This document shows positions 47,841 to 56,338 of a DNA stretch of 64,000 bases, piece after piece; position 1 is the first letter of the stretch, and every line of letters begins with the position of its first letter. The stretch is from Planomicrobium sp. Y74 (lineage in GTDB: Bacteria > Bacillota > Bacilli > Bacillales_A > Planococcaceae): positions 118,067 through 182,066 of the forward strand of contig NZ_RCWH01000008.1 of assembly GCF_003668635.1 (NCBI RefSeq), given 5' to 3'. The notes below the pieces were generated by a model that searched no databases, was not told where the DNA came from, and was given only the letters and a program-made list of their open reading frames with translations. The translations under genes were made by a program, and so were the position numbers.

Positions 47841-48180
47841 TAAATAGCTGCGCAAAAACAGGTGCTCCTGCATCGCTGCGCTAGCTTCGTCGCAAAGACC
47901 CGGGCGAACTTCCTTCGGCCAAGTCTTTCCTGGGGGCTTGCGCTGAGCTAACTCGTGCTCGGTCTCCCTCGCCCGAGTGGATCTCAGCACTTCGCTCGAA
48001 AGGGAGTCTTCGCCGTTTTGCTCCATAGCTCAGAAGCCTTTCTATAAGCAACAATTCCGTCATTCACTAAGAAGTGAGAAAGTTGACACCCGGATTCTAC
48101 GCAACATTAAAATGAAGCGGTAGGCGGCGAAGGGCAAAGATGTGCTCCTGCATCGCTGCACTGCTGCACTGCTTCGTCGT
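47841..48180 (-). repeat. Dispersed repeat A, composite copy 3 (inverted)
   Basis: Read on the minus strand this gives A2 (48180 to about 48104), a linker, then A1 (48036 to 47841), the same order as at 3590-3960. The A1 part lacks exactly the segment that carries the 13-bp hairpin in copies 1 and 2, with the flanking sequence joined. The nested GCTGAG/CTCAGC element and the A core are kept. A 63-codon frame inside is not credible. Confidence 0.75.
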
Positions 48181-48214
48181 AAATACTTGTCCTCGCCCGC
48201 TTCGGCCAATGTCT

Positions 48215-48340
48215 TTCCTGCTGGATTCAGAGCGAGTCCTGAGACCCCGCAGGAGCATCGGTTTTCGTAGCGACTGAGGAGGCTCAGGCAGCTCCCAGCG
48301 GAACGCGTCCGCCTAGAGCGGAATGAGTTGAGAAGTAAAT
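48215..48340 (+). repeat. Dispersed repeat C
   Basis: Contains CCTGAGACCCCGCAGGAGC, then GAGGAGGCTCAGG and GCGGAACGCGTCCGCCTAGAG. CCTGAG and CTCAGG pair. Sequences with the pattern GAGACCCCGCAGGAGC...GAGGAGGCTC are familiar to me as common intergenic repeats of Bacillaceae. A truncated end of the same kind lies at about 24455-24485. Confidence 0.6.
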
Positions 48341-48355
48341 AGTTTCCCGACAGCT

Positions 48356-48391
48356 AAAAAAAGGAAGATCCACTTGGGATCTTCCTTTTTT
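48356..48391 (-). terminator. Terminator of patB
   Basis: GGAAGATCC/GGATCTTCC stem with A-run before and T-run after, usable from both sides. Confidence 0.88.
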
Positions 48392-48410
48392 ATTGCTTAT
48401 AGGAGGACTT

Positions 48411-49580
48411 TCAGCCAAGGGCTTTAATAATGCGGTTGATGCCATCTTCGAGGACAGAAGGCGGACATGCCACATTCAAACGCAGGAATCCTGTCCCGGC
48501 TTCGCCGTACTTAGAACCCGGTTCCAACGCAACTTTGCCGACATTCAGAAGCTTGTCCATAATTTTCGATTCTTCCATTTCGAGATCACGGCAGTCCAGC
48601 CACATCAGATAAGTGGACTCCGGTTTCATCACTTTTATGGAAGGAATGGATTCACCGAGCTTCTTGATCACAGTATCCATATTGGAAGAAAGAACTTCCA
48701 ATAATTCATCTAGCCACGCATCTCCTTCTTCGTAGGCAGCTTTTAAAGCAACCGGTGCAAACGCGTTCATCATGCCTGTGCCATTGGCAGCGGCATGATT
48801 TTCCAGACGCAGCCGTTTTTTAGGGTCTGTAACGACCAGCATTGAAGCTTGTATGCCTGCAAGATTGAATGTTTTAGTCGGGGCTATGCAAGTGAAGATG
48901 CGGTGTGCCTGATCGCCTGCAAGTTTTGCCAAAGGAATATGCTGATGTGGCTTCAGGACCAGATCCGAATGGATTTCGTCTGAAATGATCAATACATCAT
49001 GCTTCTCAGCAAGACGCAGCATTTCTGTCATTTCTTCTTCTTTCCAGACTTTGCCGCCCGGATTATGCGGATGGCAGAAGATGAAGAAAGAAGCTTTCGA
49101 AAATTTTTCTTCCAAATCAGCAAAATCGAAACTGAATTCGCCGTCTTTCTGTATTAATTCGCTGTAGAGCACTTTTCTTCCCTGATTTTCAGGAATTGAG
49201 AAGAAGGGAGGGTAGACCGGCGGTGTTACAACCACAGCGTCGCCCGGATTGGTAAACACTTGGAGAATTGAGGCGATTGCGGGGATCACCCCGGACTGGA
49301 ACATGATTTCTTCTTCTTTGATTTGCCAGTCATTGCGTCTTGATTGCCAGGAAGCTACTGCATATTTAATGTCATCATCCATGTACGTATAACCAAGAAT
49401 CGGGTGTTCGAGCCTTTTTTTCAAGGCTTCTGTAACCGGCGGAGGAGCAGGGAAATCCATATCCGCGACCCAGAGCGGCAGTATTTCTGACGCATCTTCC
49501 ACTTCGTAGATCATTTCCATCAGATCCCATTTGACTGAGCGGGTTTTTCTTCGTTCATGCACTTCTTCGAATAAACTCAA
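48411..49580 (-). CDS. patB: Cystathionine beta-lyase PatB (MalY/PatB family)
   Basis: PLP-dependent C-S lyase, 389 residues, splitting cystathionine or cysteine to release homocysteine or sulfide, pyruvate and ammonia; B. subtilis PatB also has aminotransferase-like ancestry. The PLP lysine is in CIAPTKTFNLAG (residue 236), with LPLWVADMDFPAP near the N terminus and FCHPHNPGGKVW as further signatures. GAGGAG is 6 bases before TTG 49580 and only 3 before GTG 49583, so TTG is favoured. Adjacent to yugE as in the B. subtilis yug region. Confidence 0.88.
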   Translation of the reverse strand: MSLFEEVHERRKTRSVKWDLMEMIYEVEDASEILPLWVADMDFPAPPPVTEALKKRLEHPILGYTYMDDDIKYAVASWQSRRNDWQIKEEEIMFQSGVIPAIASILQVFTNPGDAVVVTPPVYPPFFSIPENQGRKVLYSELIQKDGEFSFDFADLEEKFSKASFFIFCHPHNPGGKVWKEEEMTEMLRLAEKHDVLIISDEIHSDLVLKPHQHIPLAKLAGDQAHRIFTCIAPTKTFNLAGIQASMLVVTDPKKRLRLENHAAANGTGMMNAFAPVALKAAYEEGDAWLDELLEVLSSNMDTVIKKLGESIPSIKVMKPESTYLMWLDCRDLEMEESKIMDKLLNVGKVALEPGSKYGEAGTGFLRLNVACPPSVLEDGINRIIKALG

Positions 49581-49655
49581 CACAATCTCCTCTTTTCTAT
49601 AAGGTTTCTATGATATTATAGCTTTTAGCACAACAGAATGTTAGGTGGAAAACTT

Positions 49656-49916
49656 ATGGGAACTGATGAAATGAATTTGCGGGCTGGTAAAGTAATGGAA
49701 GAATGGGATCCTTTCTCTATCGGCGGCGACAAGTACAGCGAGCAAATAACAGGAGTTCTTGCTCAATTGCAGCTTCTTGACGACCCCAGCAGCCTGGCGA
49801 AAAATATTCAAAGCATCTATCAAATAGCTTACGGGATATGGATCCCGCTGGAGAAATGTGTGGCTGTGTCCTATAAATTGCTGGCGTTGAAATTTGAAGC
49901 AAAAAGCATTATATAA
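49656..49916 (+). CDS. yugE: DUF1871 family protein (YugE-like)
   Basis: An 86-residue protein with the DUF1871 pattern VMEEWDPFSIGGDKYSEQI and a helical C-terminal half. ATG 49656 lies 7 bases after AGGTGG; the upstream ATG 49638 has no binding site, and the shorter form has exactly the length of B. subtilis YugE. Function unknown. Divergent from patB with a short shared promoter region. Confidence 0.78.
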   Translation: MGTDEMNLRAGKVMEEWDPFSIGGDKYSEQITGVLAQLQLLDDPSSLAKNIQSIYQIAYGIWIPLEKCVAVSYKLLALKFEAKSII

Positions 49917-49955
49917 AAAAAGTTTCCGGTTTTTTCAACCGGAAACTCTTTTTTT
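49916..49955. terminator. Bidirectional terminator between yugE and the HTH gene
   Basis: AGTTTCCGGTT/AACCGGAAACT stem, A-run upstream and seven T downstream. Confidence 0.9.
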
Positions 49956-50172
49956 ATTGTTCTACTGGTTCCATTCCGTCAAGCAGATTGGAAGCCGGAA
50001 CTTCAAGCGCATTTGAAAGCTTCATGATGGTCTGAACAGAAGGGATTTCCTCTCCTGTTTCATATGAGTGAAGTCGTGCCACTCCGACTCTTGTTTTTAA
50101 GGCAAGATCGTCGAGGGACAAATTGCGCTCTTCCCGCAGGAACTTAAGCTGGGCGTGTAAATCTTTACGCAT
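49954..50172 (-). CDS. XRE-family HTH transcriptional regulator
   Basis: A 72-residue protein that is a single Cro/CI-type helix-turn-helix: LKFLREERNLSLDDLALKTRV, then ARLHSYETGEEIPSVQTIMK. There is no sensor or oligomerisation domain. AAAGGAG lies 9 bases before ATG 50172 and only 3 before the in-frame ATG 50178, so the second is favoured. Target genes unknown. Confidence 0.83.
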   Translation of the reverse strand: MRKDLHAQLKFLREERNLSLDDLALKTRVGVARLHSYETGEEIPSVQTIMKLSNALEVPASNLLDGMEPVEQ

Positions 50173-50272
50173 ATTCATACACTCCTTTTTAAAATGGTAC
50201 TTTCTTCTAAATAAAGCATAACATAAAGCAACCGTTTCGTTTTGCGAAATTATGTCATTTTATAAACAATTT

Positions 50273-51607
50273 TCAGAAGATATCGATGATTCCCCGTATA
50301 AATACGACTACGATTGCGATTGGAGCGATGTATCTCAGCAGCACGCGCCAAACATCAACCAATAGGTGCTGTTCATGCATTTCCGCATGCGCATCTTTCT
50401 TGGTCAGCACATAGCCGGCGAACAAAGATATGAATAAAGCGCCAAGCGGCAATCCGATTCGGCTAGTTAAAATATCCATAAAATCGAAGAATGTGTAGCC
50501 GAAGAAGATTGGATCCGAAAAAACACCATACGACAATGCGCTTGGAATTCCGACAATGAAAATCGCGAGTCCCGCAAGCCATGAAATTTTACCGCGGCGA
50601 TCATATTTATCCTTAACCGCAATCGACACTGTGATTTCAAGCATTGAAATGGAAGAAGTCAAAGTCGCGAAAAGAAGCAGGATGAAGAACAGGATGATCA
50701 GGAATTGGCCCATGAATAACTCATTGAAAATGGCCGGTAAAATGATGAAAACGAGCCCGGGACCTTGATCCGGCAAGTAATCCAATGCGAATACGGCAGG
50801 AAAGATGATGAGTCCCGCCATGATCGAGATGACGATATTCAGAGTTACAACACTGACGGCAGAGCGGCCAAGATTTTCTGTTTTCGGCAAGTAGGAAGCA
50901 TAAGTGATCATCCCGGCAACACCTACACTAAGTGAAAAGAACGCCTGCCCGAGAGCAGTCAAAGCTGTCTCAAAATTGAAGAAAGACCAGTCCGGCACGA
51001 ACATAAAGCGTACGCCTTCCATTGCGCCATCCAGCGTCAACGATCTGATCATCAGGATGACGAAGAAAATCAGCAGTGCCGGCATCATGATTTTGCTGGC
51101 ACGTTCGATTCCCGATTTGATGCCGCCATGGACAATCCACACAGTCAATAGCATGAACGCTGCTTGCGCAATCAGGACTTCCAGAGGGTTTGCGATGATG
51201 TTTGTGAACAGCTCGCCGAATCCGCTGTCACTGTAATCGGATAGCTGGAATAATATTGCCCTTACCAGATATGATAAGATCCATCCGCCAACTACACTAT
51301 AGAAAGACAATATCAGGAATGCGAAGATGAACCCTGACCAGCCGATCAGAAACCAAGGTTTACCCGGCGCCTGTTTCTTAAGCCCGGTGACGGCATCAGC
51401 CTGTCCCCGGCGCCCGATAACAAATTCTGCGAGCAAAATCGGCAGTCCGATGAATATAGTGCTGATGATGAATAATAATATAAAAACACTGCCTCCGTTG
51501 GCACCTGTTTCATAAGGGAATTTCCAGATTGCACCCAGTCCGATGGCACTGCCGGCAGCTGCCAGGATGAATCCGAGTTTTGATGCCCATTGCTCACGTT
51601 TCTCCAT
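50273..51607 (-). CDS. Sodium-dependent NSS/SNF transporter
   Basis: A second member of the NSS family, 444 residues, beginning KLGFILAAAGSAIGLGAIWKFPY with the helix 1 signature. About eleven helices are predicted, against twelve in the MetP-like protein, and there is no small-subunit gene nearby; this fits the bacterial LeuT/MhsT-like short subgroup (YocR/YhdH in B. subtilis). Amino acid substrate not predictable. ATG 51607 follows AGGAGTG; GTG 51616 would overlap that site. Confidence 0.86.
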   Translation of the reverse strand: MEKREQWASKLGFILAAAGSAIGLGAIWKFPYETGANGGSVFILLFIISTIFIGLPILLAEFVIGRRGQADAVTGLKKQAPGKPWFLIGWSGFIFAFLILSFYSVVGGWILSYLVRAILFQLSDYSDSGFGELFTNIIANPLEVLIAQAAFMLLTVWIVHGGIKSGIERASKIMMPALLIFFVILMIRSLTLDGAMEGVRFMFVPDWSFFNFETALTALGQAFFSLSVGVAGMITYASYLPKTENLGRSAVSVVTLNIVISIMAGLIIFPAVFALDYLPDQGPGLVFIILPAIFNELFMGQFLIILFFILLLFATLTSSISMLEITVSIAVKDKYDRRGKISWLAGLAIFIVGIPSALSYGVFSDPIFFGYTFFDFMDILTSRIGLPLGALFISLFAGYVLTKKDAHAEMHEQHLLVDVWRVLLRYIAPIAIVVVFIRGIIDIF

Positions 51608-51676
51608 TGTCTTCACTCCTATTTCAATTAGATTTTTTCATTCTACACGAGCAACCTGCAAAAAAATAGATAAATT

Positions 51677-51705
51677 TGAAACTTCACTGATTTCGTAGCG
51701 TATAA
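51677..51705 (+). promoter_or_regulatory. ECF sigma-factor promoter (SigW/SigM type)
   Basis: TGAAAC (51677-51682), exactly 16 bases, then CGTATAA (51699-51705). This matches the Bacillus ECF consensus TGAAAC-N16/17-CGTA/C. TTGAAA with TATAAT would need a 19-base spacer, so SigA reading is poorer. The transcribed gene itself has sigma-like domains. Confidence 0.75.
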
Positions 51706-51758
51706 TAAACATATAAAGGAAGAGATTGAATATTTCAATTTTAAAAGGGGTTCTTTAA

Positions 51759-54383
51759 ATGCAATTTGGTGATTTATTGAATAAAGCAAAAGAGGGTGAC
51801 AACCAGGCGTTGATAGCCTGGAGCAGGAACTTTACGCCATTGATTGCCATGATCGCCTACCAGGCGGGCGTACCAAAAGAGGAAATACGTGGATTTCAGC
51901 TGGAAGTAATCAAGGATATCGGCAACAGTCTGGAAACAATCGAAGGACACAACACAGAGAATAAAATAATCGAATCGGCCATCCGGCTACTGAAGAGCGG
52001 GAAAACTGATTCCATCAATAAAAACGATGAGGCTTCATTTAAATTTGAAGAAGACGAGGAAACACATCAAGCAATCCAAAAACTGCCACTGACAGAAAAA
52101 CTGGTTCTTATCCTGTTTCAGTTTCATGGCAAGAATCAGGAGGATGTTTCTGTCATCATGGGCAATTCCGAAGCCTCTGTTGGATCTGCACTTGAAGCTG
52201 CAATCAGGGATCTGGAGAAAAACCTCGTTGTTGAAGGGAAAGGCGATGTTCAGAAGCGGCTGGATTTATTGGCGAAGTCCTACAACAGGGTCGAATTTAC
52301 CGAAGAGAACGATATTGTGCCTGAAGTGGTGGCTGCCTTAGAAGAACCGGCTGCCGAGGTGAGAAAAGAAGGAAAAGCACCTGTAAATAAGAAAACCTTA
52401 GCTACCCTGGCAGGCGCAAGTCTGTTCTTATCAGCAGTAATCGGCGCATCATTCCTATTCAACGATCAGCCTGCAGAAACGCAGCAGACAGCTGCAGAAG
52501 AAGAGAATCCGACGACTGTCACCAAGGCGATGGTCAAAAAATGGGAAGCTGAGTACGAAGAAATCCGTGCAGCTGCTCCGGAAAGTCTTGGAATATCTTT
52601 GGAAACATTCGAGCAACTGGACTATGTCAAAAAAGCTGATGCCTTAAAAGAGCGTACATTCAGCCGCCAAAACGTAAAACAGCTGCAGGACGACCCTGAA
52701 CGGATGCAAAAGCAGGTCGATGTATTGATGTGGAATATTCATACGCCGAAAGGAATGCTTGATTCTGTTGACGACTATAGAATCTTAAATTCAGAAACCA
52801 GTAAATTCCTGGTGATTTATACTGAAAAAACAGAGCAATTGATGACAATAACCGACGGTTTGCTGAAAAAATATAGTGACGAATTGGCAAGAGCGGAAGT
52901 AAATGGGCAGCTATCACCCGAGAAACTCACTCATAGTCGTGAAGACTATCCAGAGGAAATTGAAAATCTGACCTCTTCCTTGAGGGAGTATACTTTTCAA
53001 TATTCAGTTCACCCGAATGAAGAACGGTTCCGTACAATGAGAGATATAACTAAGTTTTATGAAATCCACCCATTTGGCTCGGATATGACAAGCAGTCAAT
53101 ACTTGGAGATTCTATGGAGTACACCAGTTTTTGACGAAACGGGTTTGCTTTGGCCGGCCGAGCATTTACCACAAACGATTCTTACAATGTCGGCATTCAT
53201 GAGTGATCCGCTTGCTGATCCCATGCTAAAAGGTGAAGTTGAGCCTCAGTTACTGACAGCTTTCTTTACTTTATTGAAAGGGAACGAACATATCGAGGTT
53301 TTTGATGAAAAAGGGATAGTTAAAAAAGAAATTCAAGTTGCCTGGGAGAGCTTATTCCAGCGGAACAGCAATCCAGTCACATTTTTAATGTTGCCCATCC
53401 TGGAGGAATTTGAAGAAAGCGGCTGGAAGGAATCCGCGCATTATGACCAGCTCGCGTACCCGGATTTGCTTTATGCGATTGATCTTGAAAGCAACGGGGA
53501 ACTGGCTGCAAAACTGCCGAATGGTGATTTGCAGATAGAATCCGTAAAATTAGATTTGGAAGAATACAATTACAGTGATATTCAACCTTTATATGAAAAA
53601 TTTTCAGCGACACATGATCTTCAACTTCTGTCAGGGGTTGAACCAATGGATGTCATTAAACTGTATCACTACGCCAATAAAGTCGACGATATCGAAACGA
53701 TGTGGCATCTGACAGCTGATAATGAACTTAAGCCTTCTCTTGATAAGTACACTAAGCAGTGGAGAAAGCGTCCGGAAATTACAGAGACCTTTCGCGATAT
53801 AGAAATTTTCAGCGAAAACCTGAACCGCCAGGGAAGAAAAATTTACCTTATGGCGTTTGGCCAGAATATCGAAGCCAGCATGGAATATCAAATGAGTTCT
53901 GATTACTTTACGCTTATCACTGAACGAGACGAAATTTGGCTGATGCAGCATCAAATAGATGAACATTATAACTTGGAAGAAAATTTCGATTCCTATGACG
54001 TTAATGTCCATAACTATTATAAAAATATAATAAAGAGTGAAAATATTGATGCAGTCCAGTTGGCGACTCCAGCAGAAATAGCTGGCGTTTTCCTCATGGC
54101 TCTTGAAAATGAAGACGTGGAAACCATGAGATTGATAGTGAATGAGACAGATGAATCCATTAGTGACGAACAGTTTAAGGAAAGATGGTTGAATGGCCAT
54201 CTGACTGCTTATTCGAAAATGACTGGGATTTCATTTACAGCAGATGCTATTAATATAGGTTTAAATGGGATACATGGAAGCGCCGATATCCGGATAAAGA
54301 CTGCAACAACAGAAGAAAGCCGCTATTTGCAGTTGGAAAAAGTGGGGGATTCATGGATGGTTTGGGACATGTTCAGCTATTAA
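51759..54383 (+). CDS. Sigma-70-like membrane protein with large extracytoplasmic domain
   Basis: An 874-residue protein of unusual design. Residues 1-65 resemble ECF sigma region 2 (LLNKAKEGDNQALIAWSRNF, YQAGVPKEEIRGFQLEV). Residues 100-156 resemble region 4 with its helix-turn-helix (IQKLPLTEKLVLILFQFHG, QEDVSVIMGNSEASVGSALE). A charged linker leads to one membrane helix (about 213-234, TLATLAGASLFLSAVIGASF). The remaining 640 residues, predicted outside the cell, show no recognised domain and only two or three cysteines at most; the end (YLQLEKVGDSWMVWDMFSY) resembles an NTF2-like/lumazine-type strand. Region 2 is degenerate, so promoter melting is uncertain. ATG follows AAAAGGGG. Monocistronic behind an ECF-type promoter. 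Confidence 0.7.
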   Translation: MQFGDLLNKAKEGDNQALIAWSRNFTPLIAMIAYQAGVPKEEIRGFQLEVIKDIGNSLETIEGHNTENKIIESAIRLLKSGKTDSINKNDEASFKFEEDEETHQAIQKLPLTEKLVLILFQFHGKNQEDVSVIMGNSEASVGSALEAAIRDLEKNLVVEGKGDVQKRLDLLAKSYNRVEFTEENDIVPEVVAALEEPAAEVRKEGKAPVNKKTLATLAGASLFLSAVIGASFLFNDQPAETQQTAAEEENPTTVTKAMVKKWEAEYEEIRAAAPESLGISLETFEQLDYVKKADALKERTFSRQNVKQLQDDPERMQKQVDVLMWNIHTPKGMLDSVDDYRILNSETSKFLVIYTEKTEQLMTITDGLLKKYSDELARAEVNGQLSPEKLTHSREDYPEEIENLTSSLREYTFQYSVHPNEERFRTMRDITKFYEIHPFGSDMTSSQYLEILWSTPVFDETGLLWPAEHLPQTILTMSAFMSDPLADPMLKGEVEPQLLTAFFTLLKGNEHIEVFDEKGIVKKEIQVAWESLFQRNSNPVTFLMLPILEEFEESGWKESAHYDQLAYPDLLYAIDLESNGELAAKLPNGDLQIESVKLDLEEYNYSDIQPLYEKFSATHDLQLLSGVEPMDVIKLYHYANKVDDIETMWHLTADNELKPSLDKYTKQWRKRPEITETFRDIEIFSENLNRQGRKIYLMAFGQNIEASMEYQMSSDYFTLITERDEIWLMQHQIDEHYNLEENFDSYDVNVHNYYKNIIKSENIDAVQLATPAEIAGVFLMALENEDVETMRLIVNETDESISDEQFKERWLNGHLTAYSKMTGISFTADAINIGLNGIHGSADIRIKTATTEESRYLQLEKVGDSWMVWDMFSY

Positions 54384-54471
54384 TTTTACGAAGCTCAGTA
54401 GTCTGTGCTATAATATACAGATGCCAATAGGTGTATAGGATAATATAGATAAGACTAGGAGCGGGTAGAAC

Positions 54472-54846
54472 ATGACAAAAACATATCAAACAGGTGACAC
54501 AGTATCAGGTAAAGTAACAGGAATCCAGCCATACGGAGCTTTCGTAGCACTTGACGAACAGACTCAAGGTTTGGTCCACATCTCAGAAATCACTCACGGT
54601 TACGTAAAAGAAGTAAGTGAGTATTTGTCAGTTGGACAGGAAGTTGATGTTAAAGTTTTGGAAGTTGATGAAAAATCGAAAAAAATCAGCCTTTCAATCC
54701 GTGCACTGCAGGAGCAGCCACCAGCAGCTCAGCGCACAGAAAAACCGAAACAGTCACTTCAGTCACATGTAAACGAAAATGATTCTGAAGGATTCAACTC
54801 GTTGAAAGACAAAATGCAAGAGTGGATCAAGCGTTCTGGACAGTAA
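54472..54846 (+). CDS. yugI: S1-domain RNA-binding protein (YugI, general stress protein 13)
   Basis: A 124-residue protein with one S1 domain (residues 5-76: TVSGKVTGIQPYGAFVALDE, GLVHISEITHGYV, VKVLEVDEKSKKISLSIRAL), followed by a polar tail. It probably binds RNA or ribosomes; B. subtilis YugI is 130 residues. ATG 54472 follows AGGAGCGGG. A repeat B element begins 4 bases after the stop. Confidence 0.9.
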   Translation: MTKTYQTGDTVSGKVTGIQPYGAFVALDEQTQGLVHISEITHGYVKEVSEYLSVGQEVDVKVLEVDEKSKKISLSIRALQEQPPAAQRTEKPKQSLQSHVNENDSEGFNSLKDKMQEWIKRSGQ

Positions 54847-54850
54847 GTAA

Positions 54851-54943
54851 GAAAAGCGACGGCGCCCGTTAAGCTCTGAAAGGCATAAGACAGAACAGCG
54901 GCGCGGTCCTGACCGCAGAGCTGGGCAGTCGGAGTCTGGACAG
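54851..54943 (+). repeat. Dispersed repeat B, complete copy
   Basis: Starts GAAAAGCGACGGCGCCCG and ends GGAGTCTGGACAG. AGCTCTG near 54872 pairs with CAGAGCT near 54918, with partly paired GCCC/GGGC outside, so the element can fold as one long imperfect hairpin. It is about 80-90 percent similar by eye to the halves found at 16256-16371. Confidence 0.7.
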
Positions 54944-54952
54944 TAAACAAAA

Positions 54953-54997
54953 CAAAAAATGAAGGACAGACTCAGGTCTGTCCTTCATTTTTTTTTA
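54953..54997. terminator. Bidirectional terminator between yugI and rocR
   Basis: ATGAAGGACAGAC-TCAG-GTCTGTCCTTCAT, 13-bp perfect stem with A- and T-runs; the rocR stop codon is at the loop. Confidence 0.92.
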
Positions 54998-56297
54998 TTT
55001 TCCGTAAGCGATATTGCAGATTCTGACGGCTCATACCCAGAGCCGCCGCTGCTTTCGTGACATTGCCGTTATGCAGATCCATAGCTTTTTGCAGGTAATA
55101 GATTTCAGCTTCGAACAAATACTCCTCCAGTGGAAGCAGTTCTTTATGGGACTGCACAATGAAATCCTCAGGCTGGAGAGTTCCTTTCTTTTCCGTTTTC
55201 AACTTGAAATGGTAGGGGAGCAATTCCACACCGACCGTTTCTTCAGTCGTCAGCATGGAAGTGATTTCATCCAGCAGTAATTCCAGTTCTTTCAGGTTGC
55301 CCGGCCAGTCATAGGATAACAGCAACTTTTCAACCTGCCCATCGACCTGCCGCACCATGGAACCGAACTTCATCCGATGTCGTGAAAAATAATCCGATAC
55401 AAAAGGCAAGATGTCTTCTTTTCGCCTCCGGAGCGGTTGAATCGGAATCGCCATTGCCGAAAAGAAATAATAAAGTTCCTTCAATAATTTTTTCCCCGAA
55501 ATCAATTCGACGGGATCTTCTCCGACACTGGCAATAAAATAAGTATCACCGCCCGAATGTTCTTTGACCATTTCCAAAAGCTTCAGCTGCATCGGGATCG
55601 TCAGCATATCAATTCGCTCGCAATATACGGTACCGCCTGCCTTTTTCTTCATTTCTTCAGACAATTGAGCAATCGACTCGACTGTGGTGCCGTGTGAAAA
55701 AAGCACCGACATTTCCTCGGAAGCGTCATAATGTGCCCGGTGGATCGCTTCGGCAATCAATTCTTTGCCTGTGCCTGATTCACCAACCAGCAATACAGGA
55801 AGTTTGGCCAATGCCGCTTTTTCTGCGGTTGCAATCACTTTTTTCATGCTTGCCGAAACTGCTGTGATGCTATTGAAGGTAATCGGTTCTTCGTATTTCT
55901 TCAAAGGCTGATAAACGACCTTCTCTAAAGTTGTAACATCCCGCGCCAATTCGATGGCTCCAATCATTTGTCCATTTTCAAAAACAGGGTAAGTATCATT
56001 GATCGTTGTGATTTCCTGGCCCTTGCGGTTCCAATAGGTCTGTTTCGAATTTAATACCGGAGATCCACTTTGCAGAACTTTCAGCAACGTGCTTTCAGCC
56101 TGATCAAAACGGAACATCTCCAACAGCGACCGGTCCGCTAATTCCTCGAAATCAAATCCTTCGATATCTTTCATCTTTTTATTGTATAAAATCGTTTTCC
56201 CTTTCGGATCAACAGCATGGACACCTACTCCCACATGCTCTGAAGCGAATTTATAAAATGGGTTAAGATCCACTTTCACTTGCTTCATGTCAGCCAC
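54972..56297 (-). CDS. rocR: RocR-like PAS/AAA+/Fis regulator lacking GAFTGA
   Basis: A 441-residue regulator: PAS domain (about 10-125, GVGVHAVDPKGKTILYNKKM), AAA+ domain (about 145-345) and Fis-type HTH (411-436, GNVTKAAAALGMSRQNLQYR). Walker A GESGTGKE (172-179) is intact. The stretch that should hold ESELFGHEKGAFTGA is missing, the Walker B site reads GGTVYCERI (canonical GGTLFLDEI), and the sensor II region has Lys for Arg (WPGNLKEL). So canonical sigma-54 activation seems impossible. Divergent position to rocADG supports a role as activator of arginine/ornithine catabolism. ATG 56297 has AGGTGGCTG upstream. Confidence 0.83.
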   Translation of the reverse strand: MADMKQVKVDLNPFYKFASEHVGVGVHAVDPKGKTILYNKKMKDIEGFDFEELADRSLLEMFRFDQAESTLLKVLQSGSPVLNSKQTYWNRKGQEITTINDTYPVFENGQMIGAIELARDVTTLEKVVYQPLKKYEEPITFNSITAVSASMKKVIATAEKAALAKLPVLLVGESGTGKELIAEAIHRAHYDASEEMSVLFSHGTTVESIAQLSEEMKKKAGGTVYCERIDMLTIPMQLKLLEMVKEHSGGDTYFIASVGEDPVELISGKKLLKELYYFFSAMAIPIQPLRRRKEDILPFVSDYFSRHRMKFGSMVRQVDGQVEKLLLSYDWPGNLKELELLLDEITSMLTTEETVGVELLPYHFKLKTEKKGTLQPEDFIVQSHKELLPLEEYLFEAEIYYLQKAMDLHNGNVTKAAAALGMSRQNLQYRLRKIKKNEGQT

Positions 56298-56338
56298 CTC
56301 AAAATTTTTTTAATATTTCAAACGAAAATACTTGAATT

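Noticed and set aside
47835..48063. Overlapping 60-63 codon frames in the gap before patB
   Set aside because: They are readings of repeat A; composition is that of the repeat in different frames.
53631..54200. 189-codon antisense frame inside the sigma-like gene
   Set aside because: No ribosome binding site; the plus frame is continuous over 874 codons.
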